Assembly: GCA_036351115.1 (NCBI GenBank)
Contig: JAZBOL010000010.1
Coordinates: 20,491-84,490, forward strand
DNA from: Marinihelvus sp036351115
Lineage (GTDB): Bacteria > Pseudomonadota > Gammaproteobacteria > Xanthomonadales > SZUA-36
Reading direction: 5' to 3'
DNA: 64,000 nt
Part shown: piece after piece, positions 15,559 to 24,607 of the stretch
Layout: every line of letters starts with the position of its first letter
How positions within the stretch are numbered: position 1 is the first letter of the stretch
Notes under the pieces: model-generated
Told to the model about the DNA's origin: nothing
The model's database searches: none
What the model saw: the letters and a program-made list of their open reading frames with translations, nothing else
Translations under genes and position numbers: made by a program

Positions 15559-16671
15559 TCAGGCGCGCGCCTGTTCAATCAGGGCGCGATAGAACGCGTC
15601 ATGTGCCCGGGCCGAACGTTCCCAGGTGAAATCAGCGGCGTGGCGGAGTCCCGCGTCGATCGCAACGCTTCGCGCCGGCGCATCGAGCGCCATCCGGTCG
15701 ATCCCGGCCCGGAAGCCCCCGGGGTCGTCCACCCCGGCCACGGGCCACAGGCCCGCGGACACCTCGGGCAGGCAGGAGGAATCGGAAACGACGCCGGGAG
15801 TTCCGCAGGCCATGGCCTCGAGGAGCGGCAGGGCAAAGCCTTCGTACCGGGAGGGCTGGAGCAGGCAGGTTGCCGCGCTGATCAGCACGGGCAGCTCGGC
15901 GCCGCCCACGTGGTCGATCCAGTGCACCCGGTCGGCCAGGCCATGGCGCTGGGCCAGCGCCTCGAGGGACTGGCGATAGGCGTCGGGGGCGCCGCCGCCC
16001 ACGAAGGCCAGGTCGATGCCCGCCCGGCAGGCTTCGCTGAGCGCCCAGGCCTCCAGGGAAAGTTCCAGGTTCTTGTGGGGAAACCAGCTGCCCAGCTGCA
16101 GGAGATAGGGCGCGCCCAGGCCAAGCGTTTCCCGGACCGGCGCCTGGGTGGTTTCGTTCACCGGCCGAAACAGGCTGTGGTCGACCCCGTGGGGGATCAC
16201 GGCGATCGTTCGATCACCGAGTTCCGGGTGATGGTGCAATAGCCGGCCACGGCCATACTCCGTCAGGCAGACGACGCCTGCGGCGCGCCCGAGGTTGCGT
16301 TGCAGGCGCTCCTTGCCTTCGTACCCCGCCGGCTCGTCCAGGGCGCGAACGTCGTGCACGGTGAAACTCAGGGGGCAGGGCGCGTGGCGCGGGAGGTGAT
16401 TGCCGAAACTGTGGAACAGGGCGAGGTCCTTCGCACCCAGGCGTGCCCGGTTCGGCATCCAGCGTCGCTCCGCGGCCGGCGCGACGCCGTCGAACAGACT
16501 GCGGCGGAACCAGCGGTGGCCTCGAATGAACAGGTCGGCGGGGAGCGCATCCTCCGGCCGCGCGGCGACCACCTGGCGGATGTAGCGCGCGATGCCACGG
16601 CCGCGGCGCTTGATGGCCTGGGTCACGTCCAGGCCCACGCGGGGTGGGGCCGGAGAAGCGGGCGGCGTCAT
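15559..16671 (-). CDS. glycosyltransferase family 4 protein
   Basis: This 370-residue GT-B enzyme has the N-terminal domain starting PRVGLDVTQAIKRRGRGIAR and a C-terminal domain with HGVDHSLFRP, LGSWFPHKNLE and EGFALPLLEAM. The last is the E-x7-E motif that contacts the nucleotide-sugar donor. It is a retaining enzyme, probably acting in lipopolysaccharide or capsule synthesis at the inner membrane; the sugar cannot be predicted. It is divergent from a second glycosyltransferase gene at 16777, suggesting a small envelope-sugar locus. Confidence 0.9.
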   Translation of the reverse strand: MTPPASPAPPRVGLDVTQAIKRRGRGIARYIRQVVAARPEDALPADLFIRGHRWFRRSLFDGVAPAAERRWMPNRARLGAKDLALFHSFGNHLPRHAPCPLSFTVHDVRALDEPAGYEGKERLQRNLGRAAGVVCLTEYGRGRLLHHHPELGDRTIAVIPHGVDHSLFRPVNETTQAPVRETLGLGAPYLLQLGSWFPHKNLELSLEAWALSEACRAGIDLAFVGGGAPDAYRQSLEALAQRHGLADRVHWIDHVGGAELPVLISAATCLLQPSRYEGFALPLLEAMACGTPGVVSDSSCLPEVSAGLWPVAGVDDPGGFRAGIDRMALDAPARSVAIDAGLRHAADFTWERSARAHDAFYRALIEQARA

Positions 16672-16776
16672 GGACAGGAGGCGGTGTCGGCCATGGCGCT
16701 ATCGTAGTCCATGGCCACGCCGTGATGTAAGCTGGCCCCCTTCTTTTTCGCAGTCAATCAGGCGGTTTCGGCGCGC

Positions 16777-17679
16777 ATGAAGGTGAGTGGTTTCAGTTTC
16801 CTCCGTGATGGCATCCGGCTGGGCTATCCCTTCGTGGAGAGCATCCGCTCGGCCCTGCCGGTGGTGGATGAATTCATCGTCGCCGTGGGCCAGAGTGACG
16901 ACGGGACGCTCGAGCGCCTCCGCGGCTTGCGCGAGCCCAAGCTGCGGCTCATCGAAACCACCTGGAACGAGCAGTGCCGCAGCCACGGTTTCGTTTACGG
17001 GCAGCAGAAAATGATCGCGCAGTACAACTGCACCGGCGACTGGGCCTTCTATCTCGAGGGCGACGAAGTGCTCCACGAGAATGACCTGGATTCCCTGCAC
17101 CGGGCCATGGCCCATTACCTCGACGATCCAGAGGTCGAGGCCCTGGCCTTCGACTACTTTCACTTTTACGGGGACACGCGGCACCTGCACCTGTCGTCCC
17201 AGGCGTACCGGAAAGCGACGCGGATTCTGCGCAACAGCCTCCGGAGCATCGCCCCCGACGGCCTGTACTGGGCGGTCATCAAGGAAAAGAAGTGGCACGG
17301 CGGACGCAATAAGCGCCGTACCCGCTACCCCCGCGCCGCCGCCCTCAACCTGCCCATTTACCATTACGGCAACGCCCGCCACGAACGCTACGTGCAGGCC
17401 AAGGCGGACGCGGGCAACCAGTACTGGTCCGAGAAGCAGGCCTTTTCCGCGAGCTACGGAAACCTCGATCCGGCCCAGGTGGGACCCTTCGAGGGAGCGC
17501 ATCCCGACATCATGCAAGACTGGATCCGGGACCACGCCAACCCCGAACTGGTGTTCAACCCGGATCACCGCCTGACCCGGCGCGAAAAGAAGCACCGCTT
17601 CAACGCGCGCCTCGAGCGCTGGCTCGGCCGGGACTTCTCCAAGCGTCATTTTTCCCTGGTCCGTTCCTGGGACGGCTGA
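16777..17679 (+). CDS. glycosyltransferase family 2-like protein
   Basis: This 300-residue cytoplasmic protein has a GT-A-like N-terminus (VSGFSFLRDGIRLGYPFVES, DEFIVAVGQSDDGT) and FYLEGDEVLHE as the acidic motif in the DxD position. The C-terminal half is rich in Lys/Arg/His and contains no membrane segment. Similar proteins are annotated as glycosyltransferases of surface polysaccharide clusters. Only three bases separate it from rluE, so the two are co-transcribed. Confidence 0.75.
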   Translation: MKVSGFSFLRDGIRLGYPFVESIRSALPVVDEFIVAVGQSDDGTLERLRGLREPKLRLIETTWNEQCRSHGFVYGQQKMIAQYNCTGDWAFYLEGDEVLHENDLDSLHRAMAHYLDDPEVEALAFDYFHFYGDTRHLHLSSQAYRKATRILRNSLRSIAPDGLYWAVIKEKKWHGGRNKRRTRYPRAAALNLPIYHYGNARHERYVQAKADAGNQYWSEKQAFSASYGNLDPAQVGPFEGAHPDIMQDWIRDHANPELVFNPDHRLTRREKKHRFNARLERWLGRDFSKRHFSLVRSWDG

Positions 17680-17682
17680 ACC

Positions 17683-18225
17683 ATGGCCCGGCTGGTGCTG
17701 TTCAACAAGCCCTTCCGGGTGCTGTCCCAGTTTCGCGCCTCCGGTGACAAGGAGACGCTGGCCGCGCACTTCGATGATCCCGCGCTCCGGGTCGCCGGGC
17801 GGCTGGACTACGATTCCGAGGGCCTGCTCCTGCTCAGCGACGACGGCGCGCTGGTGCAGAAGATCACCCACCCGCGCAGCAAGATGCCGAAGACCTACTG
17901 GGCCCAGGTGGAGGGCGCGCCGGAGGAGGGCGCCCTGGAGATTCTGCGCCAGGGCGTGACGCTCAAGGATGGTCCCGCCCGGCCGGCGAAGGTGCGCCTG
18001 CTCGCGCCGCCGAAAAACCTCTGGGCGCGGCATCCGCCGATCCGCTACCGGGCGTCCGTGCCGGACACCTGGCTCGAGATCACGATTCGCGAAGGCCGTA
18101 ATCGCCAGGTTCGCCGCATGACCGCCGCCATCGGACACCCGACGCTGCGCCTCGTGCGCGTGCGCGTCGGGCCGTGGCGCATCGATGGCCTGGCGCCCGG
18201 TGCGTGGCGCGAAGTCGAGGCCTGA
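17683..18225 (+). CDS. rluE: 23S rRNA pseudouridine(2457) synthase RluE
   Basis: This 180-residue RsuA/RluB/E/F-type enzyme without an S4 domain starts MARLVLFNKPFRVLSQF. It carries the catalytic motif GRLDYDSEGLLLL with the nucleophilic Asp, and the family tail EGRNRQVRRMTAAIGHPTLR. Compact length and missing S4 domain fit RluE, which modifies U2457 of 23S rRNA in E. coli. It is convergent with truD, another pseudouridine synthase. Confidence 0.92.
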   Translation: MARLVLFNKPFRVLSQFRASGDKETLAAHFDDPALRVAGRLDYDSEGLLLLSDDGALVQKITHPRSKMPKTYWAQVEGAPEEGALEILRQGVTLKDGPARPAKVRLLAPPKNLWARHPPIRYRASVPDTWLEITIREGRNRQVRRMTAAIGHPTLRLVRVRVGPWRIDGLAPGAWREVEA

Positions 18226-18242
18226 TCACTCCGAGGTCGGCG

Positions 18243-19280
18243 TCAGTCGCGATCCAGCTCGGCGATTTCCTGGAGCACGGCCGTCGCATAGGTGCCCGGC
18301 GGCAGGGCAAACGACAGCAGCACGTCCCGGTCCTCCACCGCCAGCTGGAAGTCCTCCGGCACCAGCCGCAGCGCGCGTCGCTCGGCCCGCAGGCGCCAGT
18401 GTTCCAGTCCCGCCACCAGCGCCGGCTCCGTGGCCAGCACCCGGGCCTCCAGGGCCGCACAGTCGCCGTGGCTGCCGCTGTCGCCCATCCCCACGAGCGG
18501 GCCCGAGGGGTGGATATCCCGGTCTTCCAGGCGTTCCGCCAGCGCTTCCGGCGGTTCTTCCAGGGCGAAAAAACTGCGGGAGCCGTGGAGCATGACGGCT
18601 TCCCCGGGCAGCAGCCGATCCCAGTTGCCCTGGCGAATGCGTTCGGCGAGCACCCGGTTGAAGAGCCAGGAGCGGGCGGCGGACAGGTACAGGCCGCGCT
18701 CGAAGCGCGGCACGCGGGTCAGGGTTTCATCGAACAGGCGCCGGGCACGAACCAGGTTCTCCCCCCGTTTTCCGAAACGCTGCTCGCCGAAGAAGTTGGG
18801 CACGCCGCCGGCCAGGCGGTCGACAGCGGCCCGGAGGCCGTCCAGGTCGCCGTCCGCATCGCGGAGGCGCAGGGCGAAGCGGTTGGTCTTCAGGCCACCG
18901 CGACGTACCGCGTGGCGCGCCCGGCGCCATTCGAGCAGTTCCGTGCCGTCCGGCATCCGGTCGATGATGGATTCCGGGTCGAGGTGTTCCAGGGGCAGGG
19001 AAAACCACTGGCTGGTGATGGCGTGCCGGTCCTTCAGTCCGGCGTAACCCACCTGGCGCACCCGGGCTGAACTCAGGGTCGCCAGGGCCCGCACCACGTC
19101 CTTCGTGTTGAGTCCGGTCTTGCGGATCCGCAGCCACCAGTGGGCCCCCGTGGGGTGTTCGGGTACTTCCAGTTGCTCATCGACCCGGAAATCGCCGGGC
19201 TCGGCCCGGAACCGCGCCCGGATCCAGGGACCGCCGTGCGCCCGGGGCAGGGCCTCGCCGGGTTTCGTGATTCTCGACAT
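18243..19280 (-). CDS. truD: tRNA pseudouridine(13) synthase TruD
   Basis: This 345-residue protein contains GYAGLKDRHAITSQWFSLP with the catalytic Asp, NFFGEQRFGKRGENL and GLYLSAARSWLFN, all TruD signatures. It makes pseudouridine 13 in tRNA-Glu. I chose ATG 19280 (MSRITKPGEA) over ATG 19289 because a TACAAT hexamer overlaps the upstream ATG and ends 7 bases before the downstream one. The mRNA may therefore be leaderless. Confidence 0.95.
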   Translation of the reverse strand: MSRITKPGEALPRAHGGPWIRARFRAEPGDFRVDEQLEVPEHPTGAHWWLRIRKTGLNTKDVVRALATLSSARVRQVGYAGLKDRHAITSQWFSLPLEHLDPESIIDRMPDGTELLEWRRARHAVRRGGLKTNRFALRLRDADGDLDGLRAAVDRLAGGVPNFFGEQRFGKRGENLVRARRLFDETLTRVPRFERGLYLSAARSWLFNRVLAERIRQGNWDRLLPGEAVMLHGSRSFFALEEPPEALAERLEDRDIHPSGPLVGMGDSGSHGDCAALEARVLATEPALVAGLEHWRLRAERRALRLVPEDFQLAVEDRDVLLSFALPPGTYATAVLQEIAELDRD

Positions 19281-19287
19281 AGCGCGC

Positions 19288-19293
19288 ATTGTA
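19288..19293 (-). promoter_or_regulatory. -10-like TACAAT immediately before truD
   Basis: On the minus strand TACAAT ends 7 bases before the truD ATG, which would put the transcription start at or beside the start codon. No strong -35 is seen, and no Shine-Dalgarno is present. Confidence 0.4.
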
Positions 19294-19366
19294 GGCCCTG
19301 ACCGGGTCCTCCGGCACGGTGTGCGACAATGCGCGGCCTGAAACCAGTCAACCCTGCGAGGCGGTC

Positions 19367-20236
19367 ATGTCCCTCACCCTGCTCGAGCCCCACATCAAGG
19401 ATATCGGCGACTTCGAAGTGCGCCGATTGCTCCCGGCAAAGCGGCAACGCGCCGTTGGTCCGTTCGTATTCTGGGATCATTTCGGTCCCGTGGTTCTTGC
19501 GAAGGGCAGTCACATGGACGTCCGCCCCCATCCGCACATCGGCCTCGCGACCCTGACCTGGCTCTTCGAGGGAGAGATCATGCACCGCGACAGCCTCGGT
19601 AACGTGCAGAACATCCGGCCCGGCCAGGTGAACTGGATGACCGCGGGCCGGGGCATCGTGCATTCGGAGCGGACCCCTGACGAACGGCGTGGGCAGGAAA
19701 ATCCGCTCCATGGGCTGCAAATCTGGCTGGGGCTGCCGGACGGCAGTGAGGACACGGCGCCGGACTTTCAGCACTACCCTGCGGAAGCGATTCCCCGGGT
19801 GCCACTCGGCGAGGTGACCTTCGAGCTCATCGCCGGAAAAGCCCTGGGGGCGACTTCACCGGTGACGGTTTACTCGCCCCTGTGCTACCTCACGGCGGAG
19901 TTTTCGCCGGGGCAGGCCGTGGACTGGCCCCGCCAGTTTCCGGAGGAAGCGATCTATCTCGTCAGTGGTGACCTGGAGATCGACGGTGAGGGCGTGCCGG
20001 AACACCAGATGGCCGTGTTGCCGGAGGGAGAAAGCGTGCGACTGGGCAGCCCGGGCGGCGCCCGGATTGCCCTGCTTGGCGGGGAGCCGATCGGCGAACG
20101 ACACCTGGTCTGGAATTTCGTCGCCAGCGACCGGGCGCGCATCCGGGAAGCCGCGGAGCGCTGGAAAGCCGGCGGCTTTGACCGGGTGCCGGGGGACGAC
20201 GAATTCATTCCCTGGCCGGATCACCTGGCCACCTGA
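19367..20236 (+). CDS. pirin family protein
   Basis: This 289-residue double-cupin protein starts at ATG 19367 behind GCGAGGCGG. The N-terminal cupin holds the metal ligands in HPHIGLATLTWLFEGE (His-x-His), the Glu in that strand and GIVHSE. WMTAGRG and LHGLQIWLGLP are the pirin signatures. Bacterial pirins bind iron and some have quercetinase activity or modulate metabolic enzymes; the substrate here is unknown. It is convergent with the YcgN-like gene. Confidence 0.93.
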   Translation: MSLTLLEPHIKDIGDFEVRRLLPAKRQRAVGPFVFWDHFGPVVLAKGSHMDVRPHPHIGLATLTWLFEGEIMHRDSLGNVQNIRPGQVNWMTAGRGIVHSERTPDERRGQENPLHGLQIWLGLPDGSEDTAPDFQHYPAEAIPRVPLGEVTFELIAGKALGATSPVTVYSPLCYLTAEFSPGQAVDWPRQFPEEAIYLVSGDLEIDGEGVPEHQMAVLPEGESVRLGSPGGARIALLGGEPIGERHLVWNFVASDRARIREAAERWKAGGFDRVPGDDEFIPWPDHLAT

Positions 20237-20240
20237 CGGT

Positions 20241-20696
20241 TCAGTCGAAAGTCAGGAGCACGCCCGGGTCGACGCCCTGGTCTTCATCCAGTTCCGGTTC
20301 CCAGTCCGCCGGGGCCGATTCGGCGAAGGCGCGCACGGAGATGCCCGCCCGGTGCACGGAATCGGGATCGCCGCTGATCAGCGGGTGCCAGGGCGCGAGG
20401 CCGCGACCCTCCGCAATGCGCCGGTAGGCGCAGCTGGCGGGCAGCCAGGCGAAGGCCTCGGGTCGATCGACGCTCAGGACGAGGCAATTTTTGACGATCT
20501 GTACCCGGTGCTCGTAGTCGCTGCAGCGGCAGCGGTCGATGTCGAGCAGGTGACAGGCCTTGTCCGTGAAGAAGACCTCGCCGGTTTCCTCGTCCTCCAG
20601 CTTGTGCAGGCAGCAGCGTGCGCAGCCGTCGCACAGGGATTCCCATTCGTCGTGACTCATGGCGCCCAGGGGCTTGGTTTCCCAGAAGGGTTTCAT
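20241..20696 (-). CDS. YcgN/YkgJ-type cysteine cluster protein (UPF0260)
   Basis: This 151-residue protein begins MKPFWETKPLGAMSHDEWESL and has eight Cys in the UPF0260 pattern: CDGCARCC, CHLLDIDRCRC, C in KNCLVL and C in ASCAYR. The family is predicted to bind iron or zinc. Function is not known. It reads toward the pirin gene, and the upstream same-strand gene is the metallo-hydrolase, with 37 bases between. Confidence 0.92.
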   Translation of the reverse strand: MKPFWETKPLGAMSHDEWESLCDGCARCCLHKLEDEETGEVFFTDKACHLLDIDRCRCSDYEHRVQIVKNCLVLSVDRPEAFAWLPASCAYRRIAEGRGLAPWHPLISGDPDSVHRAGISVRAFAESAPADWEPELDEDQGVDPGVLLTFD

Positions 20697-20733
20697 CGCG
20701 GGACAACCGTGCCGCCACCCGGCAAGCGGCCGC

Positions 20734-21630
20734 TCAGGACTCGCCGGTCAGATCGCGGTAGAGGGTTCGCGTCATGCGCTCCGTGGTGATGAACTGCCAG
20801 TTGCGGCTCTCGAATTCCGCCAGCGGATTTGCCGCGAGAACCTCGTCGATGCCCATGCCCTGTTCGACCAGGGCGCGCACGGCGGCCTGGCCGGCCTTGA
20901 GTACTTCGAGGTCTTCCTGCACCCCGGCGCGGTCCGTCAGCGGTCCATGGCCCGGGATGATCTTCGTGTTCTCGTCCGCCAGGGCGATGATCGCTTCCTG
21001 GCCGGCGATGTAGCCGTCCACGGTGCCGCCGCTGTCCAGGTCGATGAAGGGAAACAGGCCGTGGAACACCACGTCGCCGGAGTGAATGATGTTCTGTTCC
21101 GGCAGGTGAATGATCGCGTCTCCGTCCGTGTGCGCGGTGGGGAGATGCTTCACCACGGCCTCGATCCCGTCGAGGTGGAAGGTGACGCCGTCGGCGAAGG
21201 TGACGACCGGAAGTCCGCCGGTGCCGCCGGCCGGCGCCGGGTCGGCGACCAGGCGCTTGCGGATGTTGTCATGGGCGAACACGATCGTGCCGGACTCGGC
21301 GAAGTGCGCGTTGCCGCCGGTGTGATCCCCGTGAACGTGCGTGTTTACCATGAAGTCGATGTCCCGGCCGGCGGTTTCCGTGACGTGGGCCAGCAGTTTC
21401 GGCGCCAGGGGCGCCATGCTGTCGTCGATCATGGCCACCTGCGATGCCCCCACCAGGATGGCCATGTTGCCCCCACCGAAGCCGCCGACGCCCTCGACCA
21501 TGAAGACACCGGCAGCGAGCTCCGTTGACCTGAAGCTGATGTCCGATTCCTGGGCGAGCGCAGGGGTCGCCGCGAGGCCGAGGCCGAGGAGGCAGGCCAG
21601 GGCGGGGTAGTAAAGGGTGGCGTTCTTCAT
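20734..21630 (-). CDS. secreted metallo-beta-lactamase-fold hydrolase
   Basis: This 298-residue protein starts at ATG 21630 after an AAGGA box; its signal peptide (about 1-23) ends TPALAQ. The zinc motif HVHGDHTGG (HxHxDH) is followed by HTDGDAIIHL, HSGDVVFHG and PGHGPL, which fill the remaining metal-site positions. Such periplasmic proteins include thiol hydrolases and the MBL-fold proteins of quinoprotein systems. The substrate is unknown; a beta-lactamase role is possible but not supported by anything specific. Confidence 0.88.
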   Translation of the reverse strand: MKNATLYYPALACLLGLGLAATPALAQESDISFRSTELAAGVFMVEGVGGFGGGNMAILVGASQVAMIDDSMAPLAPKLLAHVTETAGRDIDFMVNTHVHGDHTGGNAHFAESGTIVFAHDNIRKRLVADPAPAGGTGGLPVVTFADGVTFHLDGIEAVVKHLPTAHTDGDAIIHLPEQNIIHSGDVVFHGLFPFIDLDSGGTVDGYIAGQEAIIALADENTKIIPGHGPLTDRAGVQEDLEVLKAGQAAVRALVEQGMGIDEVLAANPLAEFESRNWQFITTERMTRTLYRDLTGES

Positions 21631-21667
21631 GGTCTTGATCCTTGCAAGGGTGATTCGGTTGCCGGGT

Positions 21668-22591
21668 TCAGTTCCGGGCATCCACGCGGAACCCGGTGCG
21701 TGGAAAATGCAGCGCGGTGCGACCGAGGTCGTCCGTGCTGCGCTCGATCACCACGCGGTGATGGTCGAGCACGGCGAGTGTACCGCTGACCGGTACCGCA
21801 CCATAGTCATCCGGCGTGACCGTGACCGCATCACCGACGCGGAAATCGTGAAAGGGGTTGGTGTGCACGTCGCCCGCGATTTGGGGCTCGGCTCCGGCTG
21901 CGATGGCCAGCGCCTGCTGGCTGTCCATCTCCGACCGCTCGCCCCGGCCCAGGGATTCCATGGCGACGGACCAGTCCGCGATGCGCGGGAAGGGCGCCAG
22001 CAGCTCCCGGGCGCGGGGGATGTTGCCTCCCGCCATCCAGAGCGGAAAATAGGCCAGGATATCCACCCAGCCCGCCGCGTCACCGAGCAGGAAAGGCCCC
22101 TCGCCGGCGGTCAGTTCATCCTCGAGAAGCTGGCACTGGGCCTGGAACTGCGCGTAAAAATGCGGAATCAGTTCCTCCATGCGGTCGAAATCCATGAAGT
22201 TGAAGAACTTTTTGCGATCGTCGAACACAGGCTCGGGGATGTTCGGGTTCTCACCCATGGACAGGCCGGCACCCGGCTCGAAGAGCGCCGTGTCGCTCCA
22301 CCGCCCCAGGGCATAGGCCAGCCCCGTGTGGCCGGCCGGAAAGAGGGTCGGGGTCGGGAACCGCGACTCGAGTTCCCGGGCGATCAGCGCCGTGTCGCAA
22401 TAGATATCAGCGCCGATCTGCAGCACCGGTGTTTTGCGGTAACCGCCGGTGAGCGCCGTGAGATCCGGCTTGGGCATGATCATGGGAATCTGCACCGAGG
22501 ACCAGGACAGGCCCTTGAGCCCGAAAACCAGGCGGATTTTTTCAGCGAAAGGCGACGGGTCGTGGTGGTGAAGGATCAGCTGCGGGGTCAT
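21668..22591 (-). CDS. glutathione S-transferase family protein
   Basis: This 307-residue protein has an N-terminal thioredoxin-like GST domain (HHHDPSPFAEKIRLVFGLKG, YRKTPVLQIGADIYCDTALI) and an all-helical second domain to about residue 215. An extra beta-rich C-terminal section of about 80 residues (FRVGDAVTVTPDDYGAVPV) is not typical of GSTs. It lies downstream of hemH on the same strand, behind a strong hairpin, and upstream of the metallo-hydrolase gene by 37 bases. Confidence 0.85.
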   Translation of the reverse strand: MTPQLILHHHDPSPFAEKIRLVFGLKGLSWSSVQIPMIMPKPDLTALTGGYRKTPVLQIGADIYCDTALIARELESRFPTPTLFPAGHTGLAYALGRWSDTALFEPGAGLSMGENPNIPEPVFDDRKKFFNFMDFDRMEELIPHFYAQFQAQCQLLEDELTAGEGPFLLGDAAGWVDILAYFPLWMAGGNIPRARELLAPFPRIADWSVAMESLGRGERSEMDSQQALAIAAGAEPQIAGDVHTNPFHDFRVGDAVTVTPDDYGAVPVSGTLAVLDHHRVVIERSTDDLGRTALHFPRTGFRVDARN

Positions 22592-22640
22592 GGCGTTCCG
22601 CGGGTCCGGCGACAGGGGCGCCCATTACAGCCCTCGCCCA

Positions 22641-22669
22641 GAAAAAAATCAAGCCGTCCGGTTTTTTTC
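22641..22669 (-). terminator. hairpin terminator immediately after hemH
   Basis: An A-tract and T-tract form an 8-bp stem (GAAAAAAA/TTTTTTTC) around a G+C core, starting on the last bases of hemH. It could end transcripts on either strand, and may separate hemH from the GST gene. Confidence 0.6.
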
Positions 22670-23781
22670 TACAGCCAGCCGCCGAGTTCCCGTCGCACCA
22701 GGGTTTCGAGCAGGTCGATGCACGGTTCCGAGTCGTTGAGGCAGGGCAGGTGAGCAAAGTTTCTGCCCCCGGCCTCGATGAATTCACCGGCGACCTCGCC
22801 GGCGATCTCCTCGAGGGTTTCGAGGCAGTCGGAGATGAAGCCCGGGTTGAACACGGCGATGTCCTTAACCCCTTCCTCCGCGAGTTTTTTGACCGTTTCA
22901 TCGGTAAACGGCTGCAGCCACTCCTTGGGGCCGAACCGGGACTGGAAGCAGGTGATCAGCTTGTCGTCCGACCAGCCCATGCGCTCGGCGATCAGCCGCG
23001 AGGTCTTGTGGCAGTGGCAGTGGTAAGGGTCGCCTTTCTCGAGGTAATCGGCCGGAACGCCGTGATAGCTCGCCAGGATCTTTTCCGGTTCGAAGTCGAG
23101 CCCGGCCAGGCTGTTTTCCAGGGAACGGGCCAGGGCGTCGATGTAGGCCGGATCGTCGTGGAAGGCAGGCGCGGTGCGAAGCGCCGGCATCCAGCGCATC
23201 CTTGTCAGGGCCTCGAAGGTCTTGTCGCACACGCTGGCGGTGGTGGCCGCGCTGTATTGCGGGTAGAGGGGCACGATCAGAACGCGGTCACAGCCGGCTT
23301 CCTTCAACCGCGCCAGGCGATCGGGAATGGACGGGTTGCCGTAGCGCATGGCCCAGTCAATCTCGAGGTTGGGCAGGTCGCGGAACCGCTCCGCGACGCG
23401 CTCGCCCTGGTTGCGTGAAAAGGTCCGCAGGGGAGACTCGTCCAGCTCTTCGTTCCAGATCGACGCGTACAGCTTGCCCGACTTGGACGGGCGCACGGTC
23501 AGGATGATGCCGTGAAGAATCGGGTACCACAGCAGGCGCGGCAGCTCGATGACCCGGGGATCCGACAGAAACTCCTTGAGATAACGCCGCATGTTCTTGC
23601 GGTCGTGTCCGTCCGGCGTACCGAGGTTGACCAGGAGCACGCCGGTCCGACCGAAGCGAACCTTCGGATGGTTCGACGGCAGGTGCGACGCGTCCGGTTC
23701 GCTGCCGGCGGTCACGGCGGCGGTTTCGACGGATTGCAGATGGCTTCTGGTCACGGGCTTGAGTGCCGGTTCCTGGGTCAT
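22669..23781 (-). CDS. hemH: ferrochelatase HemH
   Basis: This 370-residue protein contains GVLLVNLGTPD near residue 46, the catalytic His region SYHGVPADYLEKGDPYHCHC, TCFQSRFGPKEWLQPFTD and FNPGFISDCLETLEEI. Ferrochelatase inserts Fe2+ into protoporphyrin IX, the last step of heme synthesis, at the inner membrane face. There is an N-terminal extension of about 40 residues compared with E. coli HemH, with no obvious function. Confidence 0.97.
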   Translation of the reverse strand: MTQEPALKPVTRSHLQSVETAAVTAGSEPDASHLPSNHPKVRFGRTGVLLVNLGTPDGHDRKNMRRYLKEFLSDPRVIELPRLLWYPILHGIILTVRPSKSGKLYASIWNEELDESPLRTFSRNQGERVAERFRDLPNLEIDWAMRYGNPSIPDRLARLKEAGCDRVLIVPLYPQYSAATTASVCDKTFEALTRMRWMPALRTAPAFHDDPAYIDALARSLENSLAGLDFEPEKILASYHGVPADYLEKGDPYHCHCHKTSRLIAERMGWSDDKLITCFQSRFGPKEWLQPFTDETVKKLAEEGVKDIAVFNPGFISDCLETLEEIAGEVAGEFIEAGGRNFAHLPCLNDSEPCIDLLETLVRRELGGWL

Positions 23782-23881
23782 GGTCTAAGACCTATTGTGC
23801 GTTAATCGGGCCCGGACCGCATGTGGCGGTTGTCCCGGGGGTCGGTTCCGGCCGCGTCGGTCGGGCTGCCGGCCGGCGGGG

Positions 23882-24607
23882 TCATGCCAGGTGGCGGCCA
23901 CCGTCCATGGCGATGATCCGTCCTGTTACATAGGTGCTGTCGAGCAGATAATCCACCTGGTGCTGCATTTCCGCGAGGCCGCCTTCCCGCCGTAGCAGGC
24001 TTTTGGCGAGCGTTTTCTCGCGGTAGGCCTCGTCGTCCTGTTCGTTGAACAGCACCAGCGCCGGGGCGATGCTGTTGACCTTGACCTTCGGCGCCAGCAA
24101 GGCGGCGAAGGACAGGGTCAGGTTGTCCTGGGCGGCTTTGCTGGCCGCATAGGCGATGTGCTTGCGGCTTCCCCGGCCACTCACGTAATCCCCGATGTGG
24201 ATGATGTCGGCCGGTTCGCCCGCTTCCGCCTGGGTTTCCAGGGCGCCCCGCAGCGCCAGGTTCAGTTCGTAAGGTACGCCGGCGTGGACCCGCATCATGC
24301 GCTCGAACACGGTTCGAGGCGGCGTATCGTCCCGCTCCGGCAACCAGTCCGAGGCGTTGTGGATGATTGCGCGAAGGCGCGGCGCGTCACCCCGCACGGT
24401 ATCGATCAACCGCTCCACGTCGCCAGCCCGTTCGAAATCACAGGTCTCGAGCCGCGCGCCGGCCTGTTCGAGCGCCTCGAGGCTGTCGCGACGGCTGCGG
24501 AAGGTTCCGATGACGGGAATCCCGCGTGCCAGAAACTGGTGGGCGAGATGGAGACCGACCCGGCGCCCCACCCCGGTGATCAGGATGGGCGCCGCGGACT
24601 GCTTCAC
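23882..24607 (-). CDS. folM: dihydromonapterin reductase FolM (short-chain dehydrogenase)
   Basis: The start is GTG 24607, whose GTGA overlaps the folE stop. This gives 241 residues, the usual FolM length. ILITGVGRRVGLHLA is the NADPH-binding motif with the Arg expected for FolM/PTR1-type reductases, IHNASDW replaces NNAG, and YAASK holds the catalytic Tyr and Lys. FolM reduces dihydromonapterin (and dihydrofolate weakly) to the tetrahydro form. It follows folX and folE in one coupled operon. Confidence 0.92.
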   Translation of the reverse strand: MKQSAAPILITGVGRRVGLHLAHQFLARGIPVIGTFRSRRDSLEALEQAGARLETCDFERAGDVERLIDTVRGDAPRLRAIIHNASDWLPERDDTPPRTVFERMMRVHAGVPYELNLALRGALETQAEAGEPADIIHIGDYVSGRGSRKHIAYAASKAAQDNLTLSFAALLAPKVKVNSIAPALVLFNEQDDEAYREKTLAKSLLRREGGLAEMQHQVDYLLDSTYVTGRIIAMDGGRHLA